Of a stretch of 64,000 nucleotides of DNA, positions 9,736 through 18,459 are shown piece after piece (position 1 is the stretch's first letter; each line of letters opens with the position of its first letter). A program made the translations under genes and the position numbers. Location of the stretch: NCBI RefSeq assembly GCF_016629665.1, contig NZ_JAEPRQ010000001.1, forward strand, positions 868,001-932,000, given 5' to 3'. The notes beneath the pieces are model-generated. The model made no database searches. It had not been told where the DNA came from and saw only the letters and a list, made by a program, of their open reading frames with translations. The DNA comes from Paracoccus caeni (GTDB lineage: Bacteria > Pseudomonadota > Alphaproteobacteria > Rhodobacterales > Rhodobacteraceae).

Positions 9736-10341
9736 ATGCGGGTTCTGCTGATTGACGGACATCCCGACCAAGGCCGTCTTTCGGCGCATCTGCTGGATCA
9801 TTACCAACAGGCGTTGCCTGCAGGCACCAGTATTGACCGGCTGGCGATACGGGATCTGGATTTCAACCCGGATCTGTCGCGCGGCTATGAAAATGTGCCC
9901 CCGCTTGAGCCCGCCTTGGAAGACGCCTTGGCCAAGATCGAGGCATGCGATCATCTGGTGCTGGCCTTTCCGCTGTGGTGGGGGGCCGAGCCTGCGGGGA
10001 TGAAGGGCTTCTGGGACCGGATTCTTTTGCCGCGCCGGGCGTTTCGGTATCATCAGAACGATCCGTTTTGGGACCGGCTGCTGAAGGGTCGCTCGGCCGA
10101 TGTGCTGGTGACAATGGATACGCCGCCACCCTATCTTCGGCTGGCCTATTTCGATCCAATCGGTTGGAGATATCGCCGGCAGGTGCTTGGGTTCGTTGGC
10201 TTTCGACCAATCCGCATGGCCTATTTCGGGATGGTGCGGCGGGGTGGGGTCGAACGTAATCTGTCGCGCTGGCAGGCTCGGATAACGTCGCTTGCCGAAG
10301 GTGCGGTAAAGTTGAAGCGGGGGAAGAAGATATGGACCTGA
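9736..10341 (+). CDS. NAD(P)H-dependent flavin oxidoreductase (quinone-reductase / KefF-like)
   Basis: A 201-residue protein of the flavodoxin-2 fold. The start MRVLLIDGHPDQGRLSAHLLDHY and the LAFPLWWGAEPAGMKGFWDRILLPRRAF block are the FMN and quinone-site motifs of the MdaB/KefF/NQO group. It probably reduces quinones or related electrophiles with NAD(P)H. AAGGGG precedes the ATG 10 bp after the purA stop. Its last codons overlap the start of the DUF2842 gene. Confidence 0.85.
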   Translation: MRVLLIDGHPDQGRLSAHLLDHYQQALPAGTSIDRLAIRDLDFNPDLSRGYENVPPLEPALEDALAKIEACDHLVLAFPLWWGAEPAGMKGFWDRILLPRRAFRYHQNDPFWDRLLKGRSADVLVTMDTPPPYLRLAYFDPIGWRYRRQVLGFVGFRPIRMAYFGMVRRGGVERNLSRWQARITSLAEGAVKLKRGKKIWT

Positions 10342-10544
10342 AGACGCGGAAGCGATTGTCGATCCTGATCCTTTGCATCGGGCTGCCGCTTTACATCGTC
10401 GTCGCGGTCACGCTGATGAATTGGATGGACGCGCGGTGGGGGCGGCAGCCGATTTATATCGAAGTGCTGGTCTATGTGGGCCTTGGTATCCTGTGGATTT
10501 TCCCGTTGAAACAGGTGTTTAAGGGGATCGGGCGCGAGGAATGA
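10332..10544 (+). CDS. DUF2842 small membrane protein
   Basis: A 70-residue protein with two predicted membrane helices (residues ~10-30 and ~43-62). The pattern LSILILCIGLPLYIVVAV...ILWIFPLKQVFKGIG matches the DUF2842 family of alphaproteobacteria. The function is unknown. It overlaps the oxidoreductase gene upstream and the thiamine pyrophosphokinase gene downstream, so the three are probably translated from one message. Confidence 0.82.
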   Translation: MDLKTRKRLSILILCIGLPLYIVVAVTLMNWMDARWGRQPIYIEVLVYVGLGILWIFPLKQVFKGIGREE

Positions 10545-11203
10545 GCGCGCCTTTGGTCAGGTCCGATCAGGGGGTGACCGTGATCGGCGGCGGGGCGGTT
10601 CTGGCCGGGGAATTGCGCGATGCTTTGACAGCGGCGCCGTTGCTGGTTGCGGCTGACAGCGGGGCGGATCAGGCGCTGGAACTGGGGCATCGGCCCGATT
10701 GGGTCATCGGCGATATGGATAGTATCGGCGACGCGGCGCGGCGGGCGATGCCTGCGGATCGGGTCGTCGAAGTGGCCGAGCAGGACAGCACCGATTTTGC
10801 CAAATGCCTGAGCCGGATCGAGGCGCCTTTTGTCATCGCGGTGGGCTTTGCCGGATTGCGGCTGGATCATACGCTGGCCGCGCTGACGACCATGGTGCAG
10901 GACGGGTTTCCGCGCGTTATCCTGTTGGCTTCAAACGATATTGTCTTTGTCGCGCCGGAGGAGTTGCGGCTTCCGCTGACAGCGGGTGTCAGGGTGTCTC
11001 TGTTTCCAATGGGACCTGCGCGGGGGCAGAGCGAGGGGCTGAACTGGCCCATCGACGGGATCGAATTTGCGCCCGGCGGCAGGGTAGGGACATCGAATGT
11101 CGCGACCGGGCCTGTCCGGTTGCGGATCGAGGGCAAGATGCTGGTCATGCTGCCGCGCGACTGTCTGGACGTGGTGTTACAGGCGTTAACCGAACAGCCA
11201 TGA
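10541..11203 (+). CDS. thiN: thiamine pyrophosphokinase
   Basis: A 220-residue enzyme that transfers pyrophosphate from ATP to thiamine. Family motifs are ADSGAD near residue 40, GDMDSIG near residue 60 and EQDSTDFAKC near residue 85; the acidic residues bind Mg-ATP. The ATG overlaps the DUF2842 stop by four bases. No THI-box riboswitch is visible, as expected inside an operon. It is followed by a member of the first dispersed repeat family. Confidence 0.9.
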   Translation: MSAPLVRSDQGVTVIGGGAVLAGELRDALTAAPLLVAADSGADQALELGHRPDWVIGDMDSIGDAARRAMPADRVVEVAEQDSTDFAKCLSRIEAPFVIAVGFAGLRLDHTLAALTTMVQDGFPRVILLASNDIVFVAPEELRLPLTAGVRVSLFPMGPARGQSEGLNWPIDGIEFAPGGRVGTSNVATGPVRLRIEGKMLVMLPRDCLDVVLQALTEQP

Positions 11204-11204
11204 C

Positions 11205-11348
11205 CGGGCCGGGGGCGTTGCATCGGGTGTTTTCGCAACAACGGAATGCCAACGCGGTTTGGGCCAGCAAATGCTGAGGTTTCGCCTGCACAAAGCGTGC
11301 ACCGCGCAGACACCGGATGTGCACAGGGCGTACACCGCTTGCGAACGG
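11205..11348 (-). repeat. dispersed repeat family 1, copy A (11-bp phased units plus 23-nt hairpin)
   Basis: Read on the minus strand this intergenic block starts with a TTCGCAAGCGGT-like lead-in, then four degenerate 11-bp units at 11333-11290 (GTACGCCCTGT, GCACATCCGGT, GTCTGCGCGGT, GCACGCTTTGT). A CAGCATTTGCTGG-like segment follows, and the block ends with a 23-nt hairpin at 11217-11239 with GTTGC/GCAAC arms. The same layout recurs near 54.1 kb and, in parts, near 39.3 and 26.8 kb. It sits between thiN and an unknown membrane-protein gene. The function is unknown. Confidence 0.8.
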
Positions 11349-11368
11349 TCGGGTAAGGAAATCGTTGC

Positions 11369-12916
11369 ATGAGCGAGAAGATGCAGCCGCTGCAACGAAA
11401 GTTCGAGGATACGGCGCAGATTTCTTATGCCTCAGGGTATCTGGGCGGGCGACCGGCGACTGGCGGCGAAACTCGCTTTCTGCGGCGATTTGGCGGGCGG
11501 GTGCGGCTCGTCAGTCTGATTCTGTGCTGGCTGTCGCTGTCGCTGATGCTGTCGCCGTTTCTGCTGGCCGCTGGCTTCATTTTATATCTGTTAAAGATGA
11601 CTTTTAGCTGGCCGCCGGATGGCAGCTTTGTGGCCATGGCGGCCATATTCGTTCCGGCGGTGCTGTTTTTGTATTTTCTCTTGATAAAGGCTTGGGGCCG
11701 GTCGCTGCTGGCTTTTGTGCGCGTCTCTCACAGACTGAGGCTGCCGACAGAGCCTCGGATCGCGTTCTTTGATACTCGTCTTGAGGTGATGTCGCATCCG
11801 ACCGCAGGTTTGCAGAACATCTTCGCTATCAATGGCCGCCCCGTCGATATTCCCAAACATTGGGAAAAGGAAATCATCAAGCGGTTCGGCGAAAACCGCT
11901 ATGGACTTCGCTGCAGGGCCGGACTTCTGCGGCTTGAAGGGGCCTCGGACGAGGTGATCAGGTTCAGCGCCCGGCGAGAGAATGTGTTTGAGCGGATCGA
12001 CAGCGTTTTCCCCGATCTAGGGACGGTGGTGGTCGCGTTGGATGATCTGTCGATCGCCAGCGAGACAGAGGCGCGGTTGCCGCTGATCCGGGCTCAGCAA
12101 CCGATGCTGGCTTTCGGGATCGTTTCCATGATCCTGGCGGGGCTGTTTGCGTGGGTCCTGTGGGCCATGCAGGACATATCGCAGGACAAGGTCGAGGCGA
12201 TGCGGCGGGATCTGATGGGGCAGGCGACGGCGCAGCTTCTGGATGTCGAGGGGCTGGCGCGGCGGGGATTTCGGGATCTGCAGATCGAACCGGGTGAGGT
12301 GCAGTTGATTTCGGGCGCGGCATTCGAAGCCGTGCGGGTGCAGGTTCAGGGCGAGGATCTGCCGCGACTTTTGCTTCCGGGTGAGGCGGAGGCGTTAGAG
12401 AAGGCGCTTGATGGCGACGGGTCCTGGACGGCGCAGCATGCCGACAGGATGCGCCAGAAGCTGAGCGACATGGCGCGGAATTTGCCCGATCCGACCGCGC
12501 AGGGCCTGCTGCGCGACATCGATATGATCCCGGTCGAAATGCTTCCAAGCCTTCTTGGAGGTGAGACCCCTCTTACGCTGGCAGAACCGGATTTGCTGCG
12601 GTCTCTGATGCCAAAGCCCACGGTTTACGCGGTCTGGCCCGGTCCGATGACGCGCTGCCGACCGGATGCCAATTGTCGTCTCGACGCGCAGCCGCAGCTT
12701 TTCGAGGATTGGCGGATCATCGCGGCGAGGGATGGGTATCAGGTGCTGACCGGATGGGAACGCGAGCGCGCCGAGACCAAGATCGAACGAATCGAGGCAC
12801 CGCGCAGCAGATTGCCGATCATCTGGGGCGGCATCGCTGTCGTCGCGGCGTTCGGCCTGTGGCTGGTCCTGTCTTTCTTGCTTGCAAGACGCAGGATTCG
12901 GCGGACGAGAGTTTAA
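11369..12916 (+). CDS. unknown membrane protein with four predicted helices
   Basis: A 515-residue protein that I do not recognise. Predicted membrane segments lie at about residues 46-76, 87-110, 246-266 and 485-505. A soluble region of ~130 residues sits between helices 2 and 3, and one of ~215 residues between helices 3 and 4. The latter contains two Cys in RCRPDANCRL and looks extracytoplasmic. The tail LLARRRIRRTRV is basic, as expected on the cytoplasmic side. No catalytic motif was found. The next gene, a secreted protein, starts 63 bp downstream on the same strand and may act with it. Confidence 0.7.
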   Translation: MSEKMQPLQRKFEDTAQISYASGYLGGRPATGGETRFLRRFGGRVRLVSLILCWLSLSLMLSPFLLAAGFILYLLKMTFSWPPDGSFVAMAAIFVPAVLFLYFLLIKAWGRSLLAFVRVSHRLRLPTEPRIAFFDTRLEVMSHPTAGLQNIFAINGRPVDIPKHWEKEIIKRFGENRYGLRCRAGLLRLEGASDEVIRFSARRENVFERIDSVFPDLGTVVVALDDLSIASETEARLPLIRAQQPMLAFGIVSMILAGLFAWVLWAMQDISQDKVEAMRRDLMGQATAQLLDVEGLARRGFRDLQIEPGEVQLISGAAFEAVRVQVQGEDLPRLLLPGEAEALEKALDGDGSWTAQHADRMRQKLSDMARNLPDPTAQGLLRDIDMIPVEMLPSLLGGETPLTLAEPDLLRSLMPKPTVYAVWPGPMTRCRPDANCRLDAQPQLFEDWRIIAARDGYQVLTGWERERAETKIERIEAPRSRLPIIWGGIAVVAAFGLWLVLSFLLARRRIRRTRV

Positions 12917-12979
12917 CCAATCGGTTCAAGGGTTCTCGCCAAGGGTGCTGGATCGTGGCAGGTTGGGGCCGACATTTCC

Positions 12980-14050
12980 ATGATCGATTACAGGCCCATG
13001 ATGCTGAAAACGCTTTCCACCTCTGTCTCTGCTCTCCTGCTAAGCCTTGCCACTCCCGTCCTTGCCGATAGCGATCCGCTGACCGAGGCCGATTGCCGTG
13101 CCCCTGTCGAACTGATGCAAAGCAGCTTTGCGGGGAGCGATGAAGGGGTCTCGGTGACCTTCGAGGCGCTGGAGGACGGTGTCTGCATTTATCGCGATCT
13201 GGTCATGAAGACCGGGCAGCCCTATGGGAGCAGTGTCGTTGCATCGCGGATCAGGATCGAGGGCGACGGGCTTCGCTGGGCCGCGGCCTATCTGAAGGCG
13301 CTGGCGTTACCCGATCCTGAGGCGCGGAACCATGCTTTGACCGGGATCACGCTTATGCCCGAGCGGCTGAAGCTGCAGGTCACAGGGATGCGACAGGTTT
13401 TGTATACAGACGACTCGTATTTCGATTATGCGCTTGAGGCGCAATCACGGATGAGCATGGCGACCTTGGTGCTGGATATTGGCTGGGATCAGGCGGCCAA
13501 AGAGTTGCAGCTCCACCAAGCCGGAATCGAGATGCCGCATGGGAATATGGTGCGGGTCTCGGGCGTTGTTAAGGATGTCGATCTATCCTCGCTGGCGACG
13601 ATGCAGATGTCGCTTAGCGGTTTTGCGGTGACGGAACTGGATGCCGAGATCCGCTCTTACGGATTGTTTCAGGCGTATGCGCTGCCGATGCTGGCGATGG
13701 CGGTGATCGTTCGGGAAGAGGAACAGGCGCCGGAATTGCAGATGGAGATGGCGTTGAAGCAGGCGTTGGCCGCGGTGGATCAACTGCCTGCCGAGTCGGT
13801 TCCCGATGAAAGCAAGCTGGCGCTGCGCAATCTGATTTCGGATCTGCCCGATCTGTGGGGCGTGCTGAAGCTGAATTTCCGCGCCGATCCGGGCTTTGGG
13901 CCGGTACGGCTTGGGCGGTTTGCGCTGATGGGTCCGCCCGAGGGGATCGAAGATGTGTTGCCGCTGTTCCAGGGCGTGCGGCTGGACGTCGATTGGCAGC
14001 AGGAGACCGCCCCTTGGAAGGTCGAGGGATGCGTGACGCTGCAGTGCTGA
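12980..14050 (+). CDS. unknown secreted protein
   Basis: A 356-residue protein with an N-terminal hydrophobic segment ending TPVLADSD, consistent with a signal peptide. In-frame ATGs at 12998 and 13001 would give a more usual signal sequence ([23 protein letters not shown]), and either may be the real start. The mature part has four cysteines, two of them in the closing VEGCVTLQC. No family was recognised. The position directly after the unknown membrane protein suggests a joint envelope role, but this is only positional. Confidence 0.65.
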   Translation: MIDYRPMMLKTLSTSVSALLLSLATPVLADSDPLTEADCRAPVELMQSSFAGSDEGVSVTFEALEDGVCIYRDLVMKTGQPYGSSVVASRIRIEGDGLRWAAAYLKALALPDPEARNHALTGITLMPERLKLQVTGMRQVLYTDDSYFDYALEAQSRMSMATLVLDIGWDQAAKELQLHQAGIEMPHGNMVRVSGVVKDVDLSSLATMQMSLSGFAVTELDAEIRSYGLFQAYALPMLAMAVIVREEEQAPELQMEMALKQALAAVDQLPAESVPDESKLALRNLISDLPDLWGVLKLNFRADPGFGPVRLGRFALMGPPEGIEDVLPLFQGVRLDVDWQQETAPWKVEGCVTLQC

Positions 14051-14180
14051 TTGGCGCGGATGCGGGTTGAGGACGGGTCTGGCGCGGATGCGCCGATCAC
14101 AGCCCCGTTCCCGCATCGGCGATGCGGTTGCCGATTTCGCGCGGATGGCTTATTTCGTGGGGGAACTCTCGGAGGCAAAG

Positions 14181-15314
14181 ATGTCGCTGAACCCGATCCG
14201 TCCGTGGCGCAATATCGAGCGGCGGAAATCACGTCAGATCATGGTCGGTCGCGTGCCCGTTGGGGGCGACGCGCCGATTTCGGTCCAGACCATGACCAAT
14301 TCGAACGGTCATGATGTCAAGGCAACGCTGGATCAGGTGATCCGGGCGGCGGAAGCGGGTGCCGATATCGTGCGGATCAGCGCCCCTGATCAGGAGACGA
14401 CACGGGCGCTGAAGGAAATCTGCCGCGAAAGCCCGGTGCCGATCGTGGCCGACATCCATTTCCACTACAAGCGCGCCATCGAGGCGGCCGAGGCAGGCGC
14501 GGCCTGTCTGCGGATCAATCCCGGCAATATCGGCAGCGCCGACCGGGTGAAGGAAGTGATCAAGGCTGCACGCGATTATGGCTGCTCGATCCGGATCGGG
14601 GTGAATGCTGGCTCGCTGGAGCGGCATCTGCTGGAGAAATACGGCGAGCCTTGCCCGGATGCGATGGTGGAAAGCGGGCTGGATCACATCAAGATCCTTG
14701 AGGATAACGATTTCCACGAATTCAAGATCAGCGTGAAGGCATCGGATGTGTTTCTGGCGGCGGCGGCCTATCAGAAGCTGGCCGAGGCGACGGATGCGCC
14801 GATCCATCTGGGCATCACCGAGGCAGGCGGCTTCGTCGGCGGCACGGTGAAGTCGGCGGTCGGGCTGGGCAATCTGTTGTGGATGGGGATCGGCGATACG
14901 ATCCGGGTCAGCCTCTCTGCCGATCCGGTGGAAGAGGTGAAGGTCGGCTATGAGATCCTGAAATCTCTGGGGCTGCGGACGCGCGGCGTTCAGATCATCT
15001 CGTGCCCGTCCTGCGCGCGGCAGGGTTTCGACGTGATCAAGACGGTCGAGAAGCTGGAAAAGCGGCTGGAGCATATCAAGACGCCGATGAGCCTGTCGAT
15101 CATCGGTTGCGTGGTGAACGGACCGGGCGAGGCGCTGATGACCGATATCGGCTTCACCGGCGGCGGCGCGGGCAGCGGCATGGTCTATATGGCGGGCAAG
15201 CAAAGCCACAAGATGACCAACGATCAGATGGTCGATCATATCGTCGGGCTGGTAGAGGAACGCGCCGAGAAGATCGAGGCGGAAGAGGCTGCGTCGCAGA
15301 CGGCGGCGGAGTAG
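14181..15314 (+). CDS. ispG: 4-hydroxy-3-methylbut-2-enyl diphosphate synthase (IspG/GcpE)
   Basis: The enzyme reduces 2-C-methyl-erythritol-2,4-cyclodiphosphate to HMBPP in the non-mevalonate isoprenoid pathway, using a [4Fe-4S] cluster. I chose the ATG at 14181 because GGAGG lies six bases upstream and homologues start MSLN.IRPWR.IERRKSR; it gives 377 residues. The N-terminal TIM-barrel reads [14 protein letters not shown]. The cluster-binding region has [12 protein letters not shown] and [10 protein letters not shown]. It stands alone, convergent with moaA, with a family-2 repeat between them. Confidence 0.95.
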   Translation: MSLNPIRPWRNIERRKSRQIMVGRVPVGGDAPISVQTMTNSNGHDVKATLDQVIRAAEAGADIVRISAPDQETTRALKEICRESPVPIVADIHFHYKRAIEAAEAGAACLRINPGNIGSADRVKEVIKAARDYGCSIRIGVNAGSLERHLLEKYGEPCPDAMVESGLDHIKILEDNDFHEFKISVKASDVFLAAAAYQKLAEATDAPIHLGITEAGGFVGGTVKSAVGLGNLLWMGIGDTIRVSLSADPVEEVKVGYEILKSLGLRTRGVQIISCPSCARQGFDVIKTVEKLEKRLEHIKTPMSLSIIGCVVNGPGEALMTDIGFTGGGAGSGMVYMAGKQSHKMTNDQMVDHIVGLVEERAEKIEAEEAASQTAAE

Positions 15315-15324
15315 TTTGTGAGGC

Positions 15325-15350
15325 TTCGGTGCGTGCGAAGCACGCACCCT
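15325..15350. repeat. small palindrome of the GTAGGGTGCGTGC type
   Basis: A 9-bp perfect stem (GGTGCGTGC, loop GAA, GCACGCACC) followed by CTACG, just after ispG. The same sequence in either orientation recurs at 57588-57611 and 58813-58837, with a shorter relative at 57558-57575. Palindromes of this type are widespread in Gram-negative genomes and may help termination or mRNA stability. Confidence 0.75.
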
Positions 15351-15367
15351 ACGGTCGTTTGTTCGAA

Positions 15368-15547
15368 GTGCCCGCCCGGAATCAAGTCGCCTTCAGGCGA
15401 CGCCGGGCATTGCCCGACCGCCCGAACGGGCGGGCAATTCGGTGAGGTTTCGCATTACAGATAGCGAAGGCGGGGTGGCACGATAAAGTGTCCGGAATGA
15501 GCGTCGCATTGCCCACCCGCGGTCGGGCAATGCCCTCTGCTCTGATA
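15368..15547 (+). repeat. dispersed repeat family 2, copy 1 (three hairpins)
   Basis: This block between ispG and moaA matches 32917-33093 along its length. Hairpins lie at 15386-15401 (GTCGCC/GGCGAC), around 15411-15436 (CCGCCCG/CGGGCGG inside) and at 15506-15533 (GCATTGCCC/GGGCAATGC). ATAAAG and GGAAT before the third stem, and TGCCCTCTGCT after it, are also shared. Arm sequences differ between the copies while pairing is kept, which suggests selection on structure or a palindromic mobile element. Nothing codes here. Confidence 0.75.
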
Positions 15548-15550
15548 TGG

Positions 15551-16564
15551 TCAGCCGCCGGTATGGCTCATATGCCGGGTCATCTGCCCGGCGACCGTCT
15601 GGCGCGAATAGTCGAAATCGTGGCCCTTGGGTTTCAGCGTGATCGCGTGGCGGATGGCCGCGACCAGCGCCGCATCGTCATCCGAGGCGCGAAGCGGCGC
15701 GCGCAGGTCGGCGCGATCCTCTTGCCCAAGGCACATGTAAAGCTCGCCGGTGCAGGTCACGCGCACGCGGTTGCAGCTTTCGCAGAAATTATGCGTCAGC
15801 GGCGTGATGAAGCCGATCTTCTGGCCGGTCTCGTGCAGGCGGACGTAACGCGCCGGGCCTCCGGTCCGTTCGGCAAGGTCGATCAGGGTAAAACGTTCGG
15901 CCAGTTGGCGGCGCAGGTCGCTGAGTGGCCAATATTGGTCCAGACGATCCTCGTTCCCCAGATCGCCCATCGGCATGACCTCGATGAAGGTCAGATCGTG
16001 CCCCTCGTCCCCGCACCAACGGACCAGATCGAACAACTCGCTGTCGTTCACGCCCTTCAACGCGACGGCGTTGATCTTGACCCGCAGGCCCGCGCGCTGT
16101 GCCGCGGCCACCCCTTCCAGCACCTGCGGCAGGCGGCCCCAACGGGTGATGGCGGCGAATTTGTCGGCATCCAGCGTGTCCAGCGACACGTTGATCCGCC
16201 GGACGCCGCAATCGACCAGTTCGGTCGCGAAACGGGCAAGCTGGCTGCCATTGGTGGTCACGGTCAACTCATCCAGACCCGAGCCGAGGTGTCGCGACAT
16301 CTGCCGGAAGAAGCCCATGATATTGCGCCGGACCAAGGGCTCGCCGCCGGTGATGCGCAGCTTTCTGACGCCAAGGCCGACGAAGGCGGAACAGAGGCGG
16401 TCAAGCTCTTCCAGCGTCAGCAGTTCGGCCTTGGGCAGAAACTGCATATGTTCGGCCATGCAATAGACGCAGCGAAAATCGCAACGATCCGTGACCGATA
16501 CCCGAAGATAGGTGATCGGCCTTGCGAAAGGATCGATAAGCGGAGCGGCGGCTGCGTCATTCAT
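15551..16564 (-). CDS. moaA: GTP 3',8-cyclase, molybdenum cofactor biosynthesis
   Basis: A radical-SAM enzyme that, with MoaC, turns GTP into cyclic pyranopterin monophosphate. The start at 16564 gives 337 residues and places the SAM cluster motif CDFRCVYC at Cys28, Cys32 and Cys35. The C-terminal GTP-side cluster motif [19 protein letters not shown] is present, as is the essential Gly-Gly C-terminus. A longer in-frame start at 16603 would add 13 residues not typical of the family. The gene is divergent from a lipoprotein gene. Confidence 0.95.
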   Translation of the reverse strand: MNDAAAAPLIDPFARPITYLRVSVTDRCDFRCVYCMAEHMQFLPKAELLTLEELDRLCSAFVGLGVRKLRITGGEPLVRRNIMGFFRQMSRHLGSGLDELTVTTNGSQLARFATELVDCGVRRINVSLDTLDADKFAAITRWGRLPQVLEGVAAAQRAGLRVKINAVALKGVNDSELFDLVRWCGDEGHDLTFIEVMPMGDLGNEDRLDQYWPLSDLRRQLAERFTLIDLAERTGGPARYVRLHETGQKIGFITPLTHNFCESCNRVRVTCTGELYMCLGQEDRADLRAPLRASDDDAALVAAIRHAITLKPKGHDFDYSRQTVAGQMTRHMSHTGG

Positions 16565-16696
16565 CCCGTTAATGTAAGCCTCGGCGGGCAGGGGCACAAG
16601 CATCCGCCGATTGCGCGCTGTTCACGCGACTGCCAATGGACCTTGCCGCAAAGGACGGTTTAGTCTGCCCCGGAATGCGGAAATCAGGGGAAAGAC

Positions 16697-17227
16697 ATGC
16701 GCAACAATCTGACCTTCGTCGGGGCTGGTCTGGGGCTTGTCGTCATGATGGCGCTTCTGCCCGCCTGCACGCCCGGCAGCATGACCAGCCAGCGCCCTGC
16801 CGCTGCGGACGCGGAACCCGAGGCGCCGACGACCAGCCTCAATGCTGAACAGGTGGCGGCGGTGACGGCGATCACCCGCGCACCCGCGCCTCGGGCGGCA
16901 GCGCGGGCCACGGCGGCGCAGCTTGATACAACGACTGCCGAGCAACGTGCGGCGGCGGCCCGGCCCAGCGAGGCGTCCGAGACGAAGCTGGGCACGACCA
17001 TTGCTTCGCTTGGCAATCCAAGCGAGGGGGGCTTCTGGATCAAGACCCCGCTGGTGAAAGAGCGTGGCATCGGGCGGATCGTGAACCCGGCGAACGGCAA
17101 ATCGGCGAAGGTGGATCTGATCCCGCTGGAGGGCAGCGGAACGGGGTCGCAGGTATCGCTGCCGGCGTTGCAATTGCTGGGGGCGTCGCTGACCTCACTG
17201 CCGACGATCGAGGTGTATCGGTCGTAG
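16697..17227 (+). CDS. putative lipoprotein of unknown function
   Basis: A 176-residue protein with a lipoprotein signal: a hydrophobic helix followed by the lipobox LPAC with Cys near residue 24. AGGGGAAAG precedes the ATG. The mature N-terminal ~80 residues are Ala/Thr/Pro-rich and look disordered. The C-terminal half (EGGFWIKTPLVKERGIGRIVNPANGKSAKVDLIPLEG) resembles a small structured domain. No family was recognised. A terminator-like hairpin follows. Confidence 0.75.
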   Translation: MRNNLTFVGAGLGLVVMMALLPACTPGSMTSQRPAAADAEPEAPTTSLNAEQVAAVTAITRAPAPRAAARATAAQLDTTTAEQRAAAARPSEASETKLGTTIASLGNPSEGGFWIKTPLVKERGIGRIVNPANGKSAKVDLIPLEGSGTGSQVSLPALQLLGASLTSLPTIEVYRS

Positions 17228-17304
17228 GGTTTGGGTGAGCATGAAGCGCCCGCCCGAGGCATGCTCCCCGGCATCTGAACGAGGCTAAGTTCTGCAACAA
17301 AGTC

Positions 17305-17341
17305 GGCTGTGCCCTCTTGGCTGGGCACAGCCCCATGTTTT
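17305..17341. terminator. terminator between the lipoprotein gene and DUF1284
   Basis: A perfect 10-bp stem GGCTGTGCCC / GGGCACAGCC with an 8-nt loop, followed after CCATG by TTTT. It lies between two convergent genes (stops at 17227 and 17351) and could serve both. Confidence 0.6.
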
Positions 17342-17350
17342 CGTGATCAA

Positions 17351-17773
17351 TCACACAGGCAAGATCGTCCCTGCATAGCGAGCCCCGGCAATATCGCTGC
17401 ACAGCTCCGCCCAATCGCAGCCGGAACAAGCGGCACGGATCTGCGAATTGACGAAGCCCGCTCGCATCCGGGCGATACTCGCTGCCTCAAGCGGAAACCT
17501 GTCGCCGGGCCGGATCGCCCGGCCCAGCAGCGCGCCGACGTCTTGTGCCGCCTGATCGTCGCGTTGGCAGACGCTTGCATTGCGGCAATGCGCCTGCGGG
17601 TCGGTCAGCATCGGGGCGCAGATATCGTCGGGACCGCTGACGATCTCGACCTCGGCGCCCCGGTGGATACGCCTTGCGATCACCGCGAACCGCGCCACAA
17701 AGAACGGATTGTAGCCTTTGCCCGTGAAGGTCAGCAGGCACAGCAGATGGTGGGCGCGCAGGCGTATCGTCGT
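17351..17773 (-). CDS. DUF1284 cysteine-rich protein, start codon unclear
   Basis: The frame reads (T)TIRLRAHHLLCLLTFTGKGYNPFFVARFAVIARRI..., matching DUF1284 from its usual N-terminus, with eight cysteines including DDICAP, HC, SVC and CSGCDWAELC, so metal binding is likely. No ATG, GTG or TTG stands between the bioY stop (17774-17776) and the conserved HHLLC block. The codons after the stop are ACG ACG ATA CGC CTG. ACG (17773 or 17770), ATA (17767) or CTG (17761) would have to start it; the next GTG, at 17698, would cut off the conserved N-terminus. The coordinates given assume the first codon after the stop. The function is unknown. Confidence 0.7.
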   Translation of the reverse strand, partial: TTIRLRAHHLLCLLTFTGKGYNPFFVARFAVIARRIHRGAEVEIVSGPDDICAPMLTDPQAHCRNASVCQRDDQAAQDVGALLGRAIRPGDRFPLEAASIARMRAGFVNSQIRAACSGCDWAELCSDIAGARYAGTILPV

Positions 17774-18349
17774 TCAGACTTGCCGGGCCCGGCGCCGTCC
17801 GACCAGCCGCAGCGTCATGGCCGCCAGCCCCGATTTCAGGACCGCGCCGACGATGAACGGCAACACGCCCTGAACGATCGCCGCTTTTGCGCCGACCAGC
17901 GTTGCCAGCCATGCCGCGCCGATGATCAGGCACAGCACATTCCCCGCTAGCATGGCAGCGAAAGCCAGCACCAGTCTGCTGCCGTTCCAGCCACGCTCGA
18001 CCAGCCAGCCCGACAAGGCCGCCGCCAGCGGGAAGGCCACCAGGTAGCCGCCCGACGGTCCGATGAAAGTCTCCAGCCCGGAGCGGCCCATCGAGAAGAC
18101 CGGCAGACCCGCCGCGCCTTCGGCCAGCCAGACCAGCAGCGTCACCCCGCCCAGTCGCCAGCCATAAAGCGCACCAATCAGCGTGACCGCATAGGTCTGC
18201 ATGGTGATCGGCACGGGCACCATAGGCACCGCGATCTGCGAGGAAAGCGTCAGCAGCACAGTCCCCAACAGCACCGCCGCGACCTGCAACGCAAGCGGAC
18301 GGTTCTGAAGGTCAAGCGGGCCATAGGCCGCGTTCGTGAGTGTCGTCAT
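17774..18349 (-). CDS. bioY: biotin transporter substrate-binding component
   Basis: A 191-residue integral membrane protein of the BioY family, the S component of energy-coupling-factor biotin uptake. It has about six helices and the family stretches GSQIAVPMVPVPITMQTYAVTLIGALYGWRLG and FIGPSGGYLVAFPLAAALSGWL. No bioM or bioN gene is nearby, so it either works alone or uses a distant ECF module. AGGGACGAG lies upstream of the ATG. A BioR-type box sits 19-37 bp upstream of the start, and the regulator gene is the next one upstream on the same strand. Confidence 0.94.
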   Translation of the reverse strand: MTTLTNAAYGPLDLQNRPLALQVAAVLLGTVLLTLSSQIAVPMVPVPITMQTYAVTLIGALYGWRLGGVTLLVWLAEGAAGLPVFSMGRSGLETFIGPSGGYLVAFPLAAALSGWLVERGWNGSRLVLAFAAMLAGNVLCLIIGAAWLATLVGAKAAIVQGVLPFIVGAVLKSGLAAMTLRLVGRRRARQV

Positions 18350-18367
18350 GATCTCGTCCCTTCTGAA

Positions 18368-18386
18368 TTATAGATTATTTATAGAA
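18368..18386. promoter_or_regulatory. BioR-box-like site upstream of bioY
   Basis: The AT-rich block TTATAGATTA followed by TTTATAGAA lies 19-37 bp upstream of the bioY start and resembles the BioR operator TTATCTATAA. BioR repression of bioY through such boxes is established for Agrobacterium, Brucella and Paracoccus. That this site works here is inferred. Confidence 0.65.
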
Positions 18387-18459
18387 TCAATCACTAAAAA
18401 TAGGACATAGATTGCCCGAAGGGGCAAGAGAGGTTAGAAATCGGCGATTTTGTGAGGGA

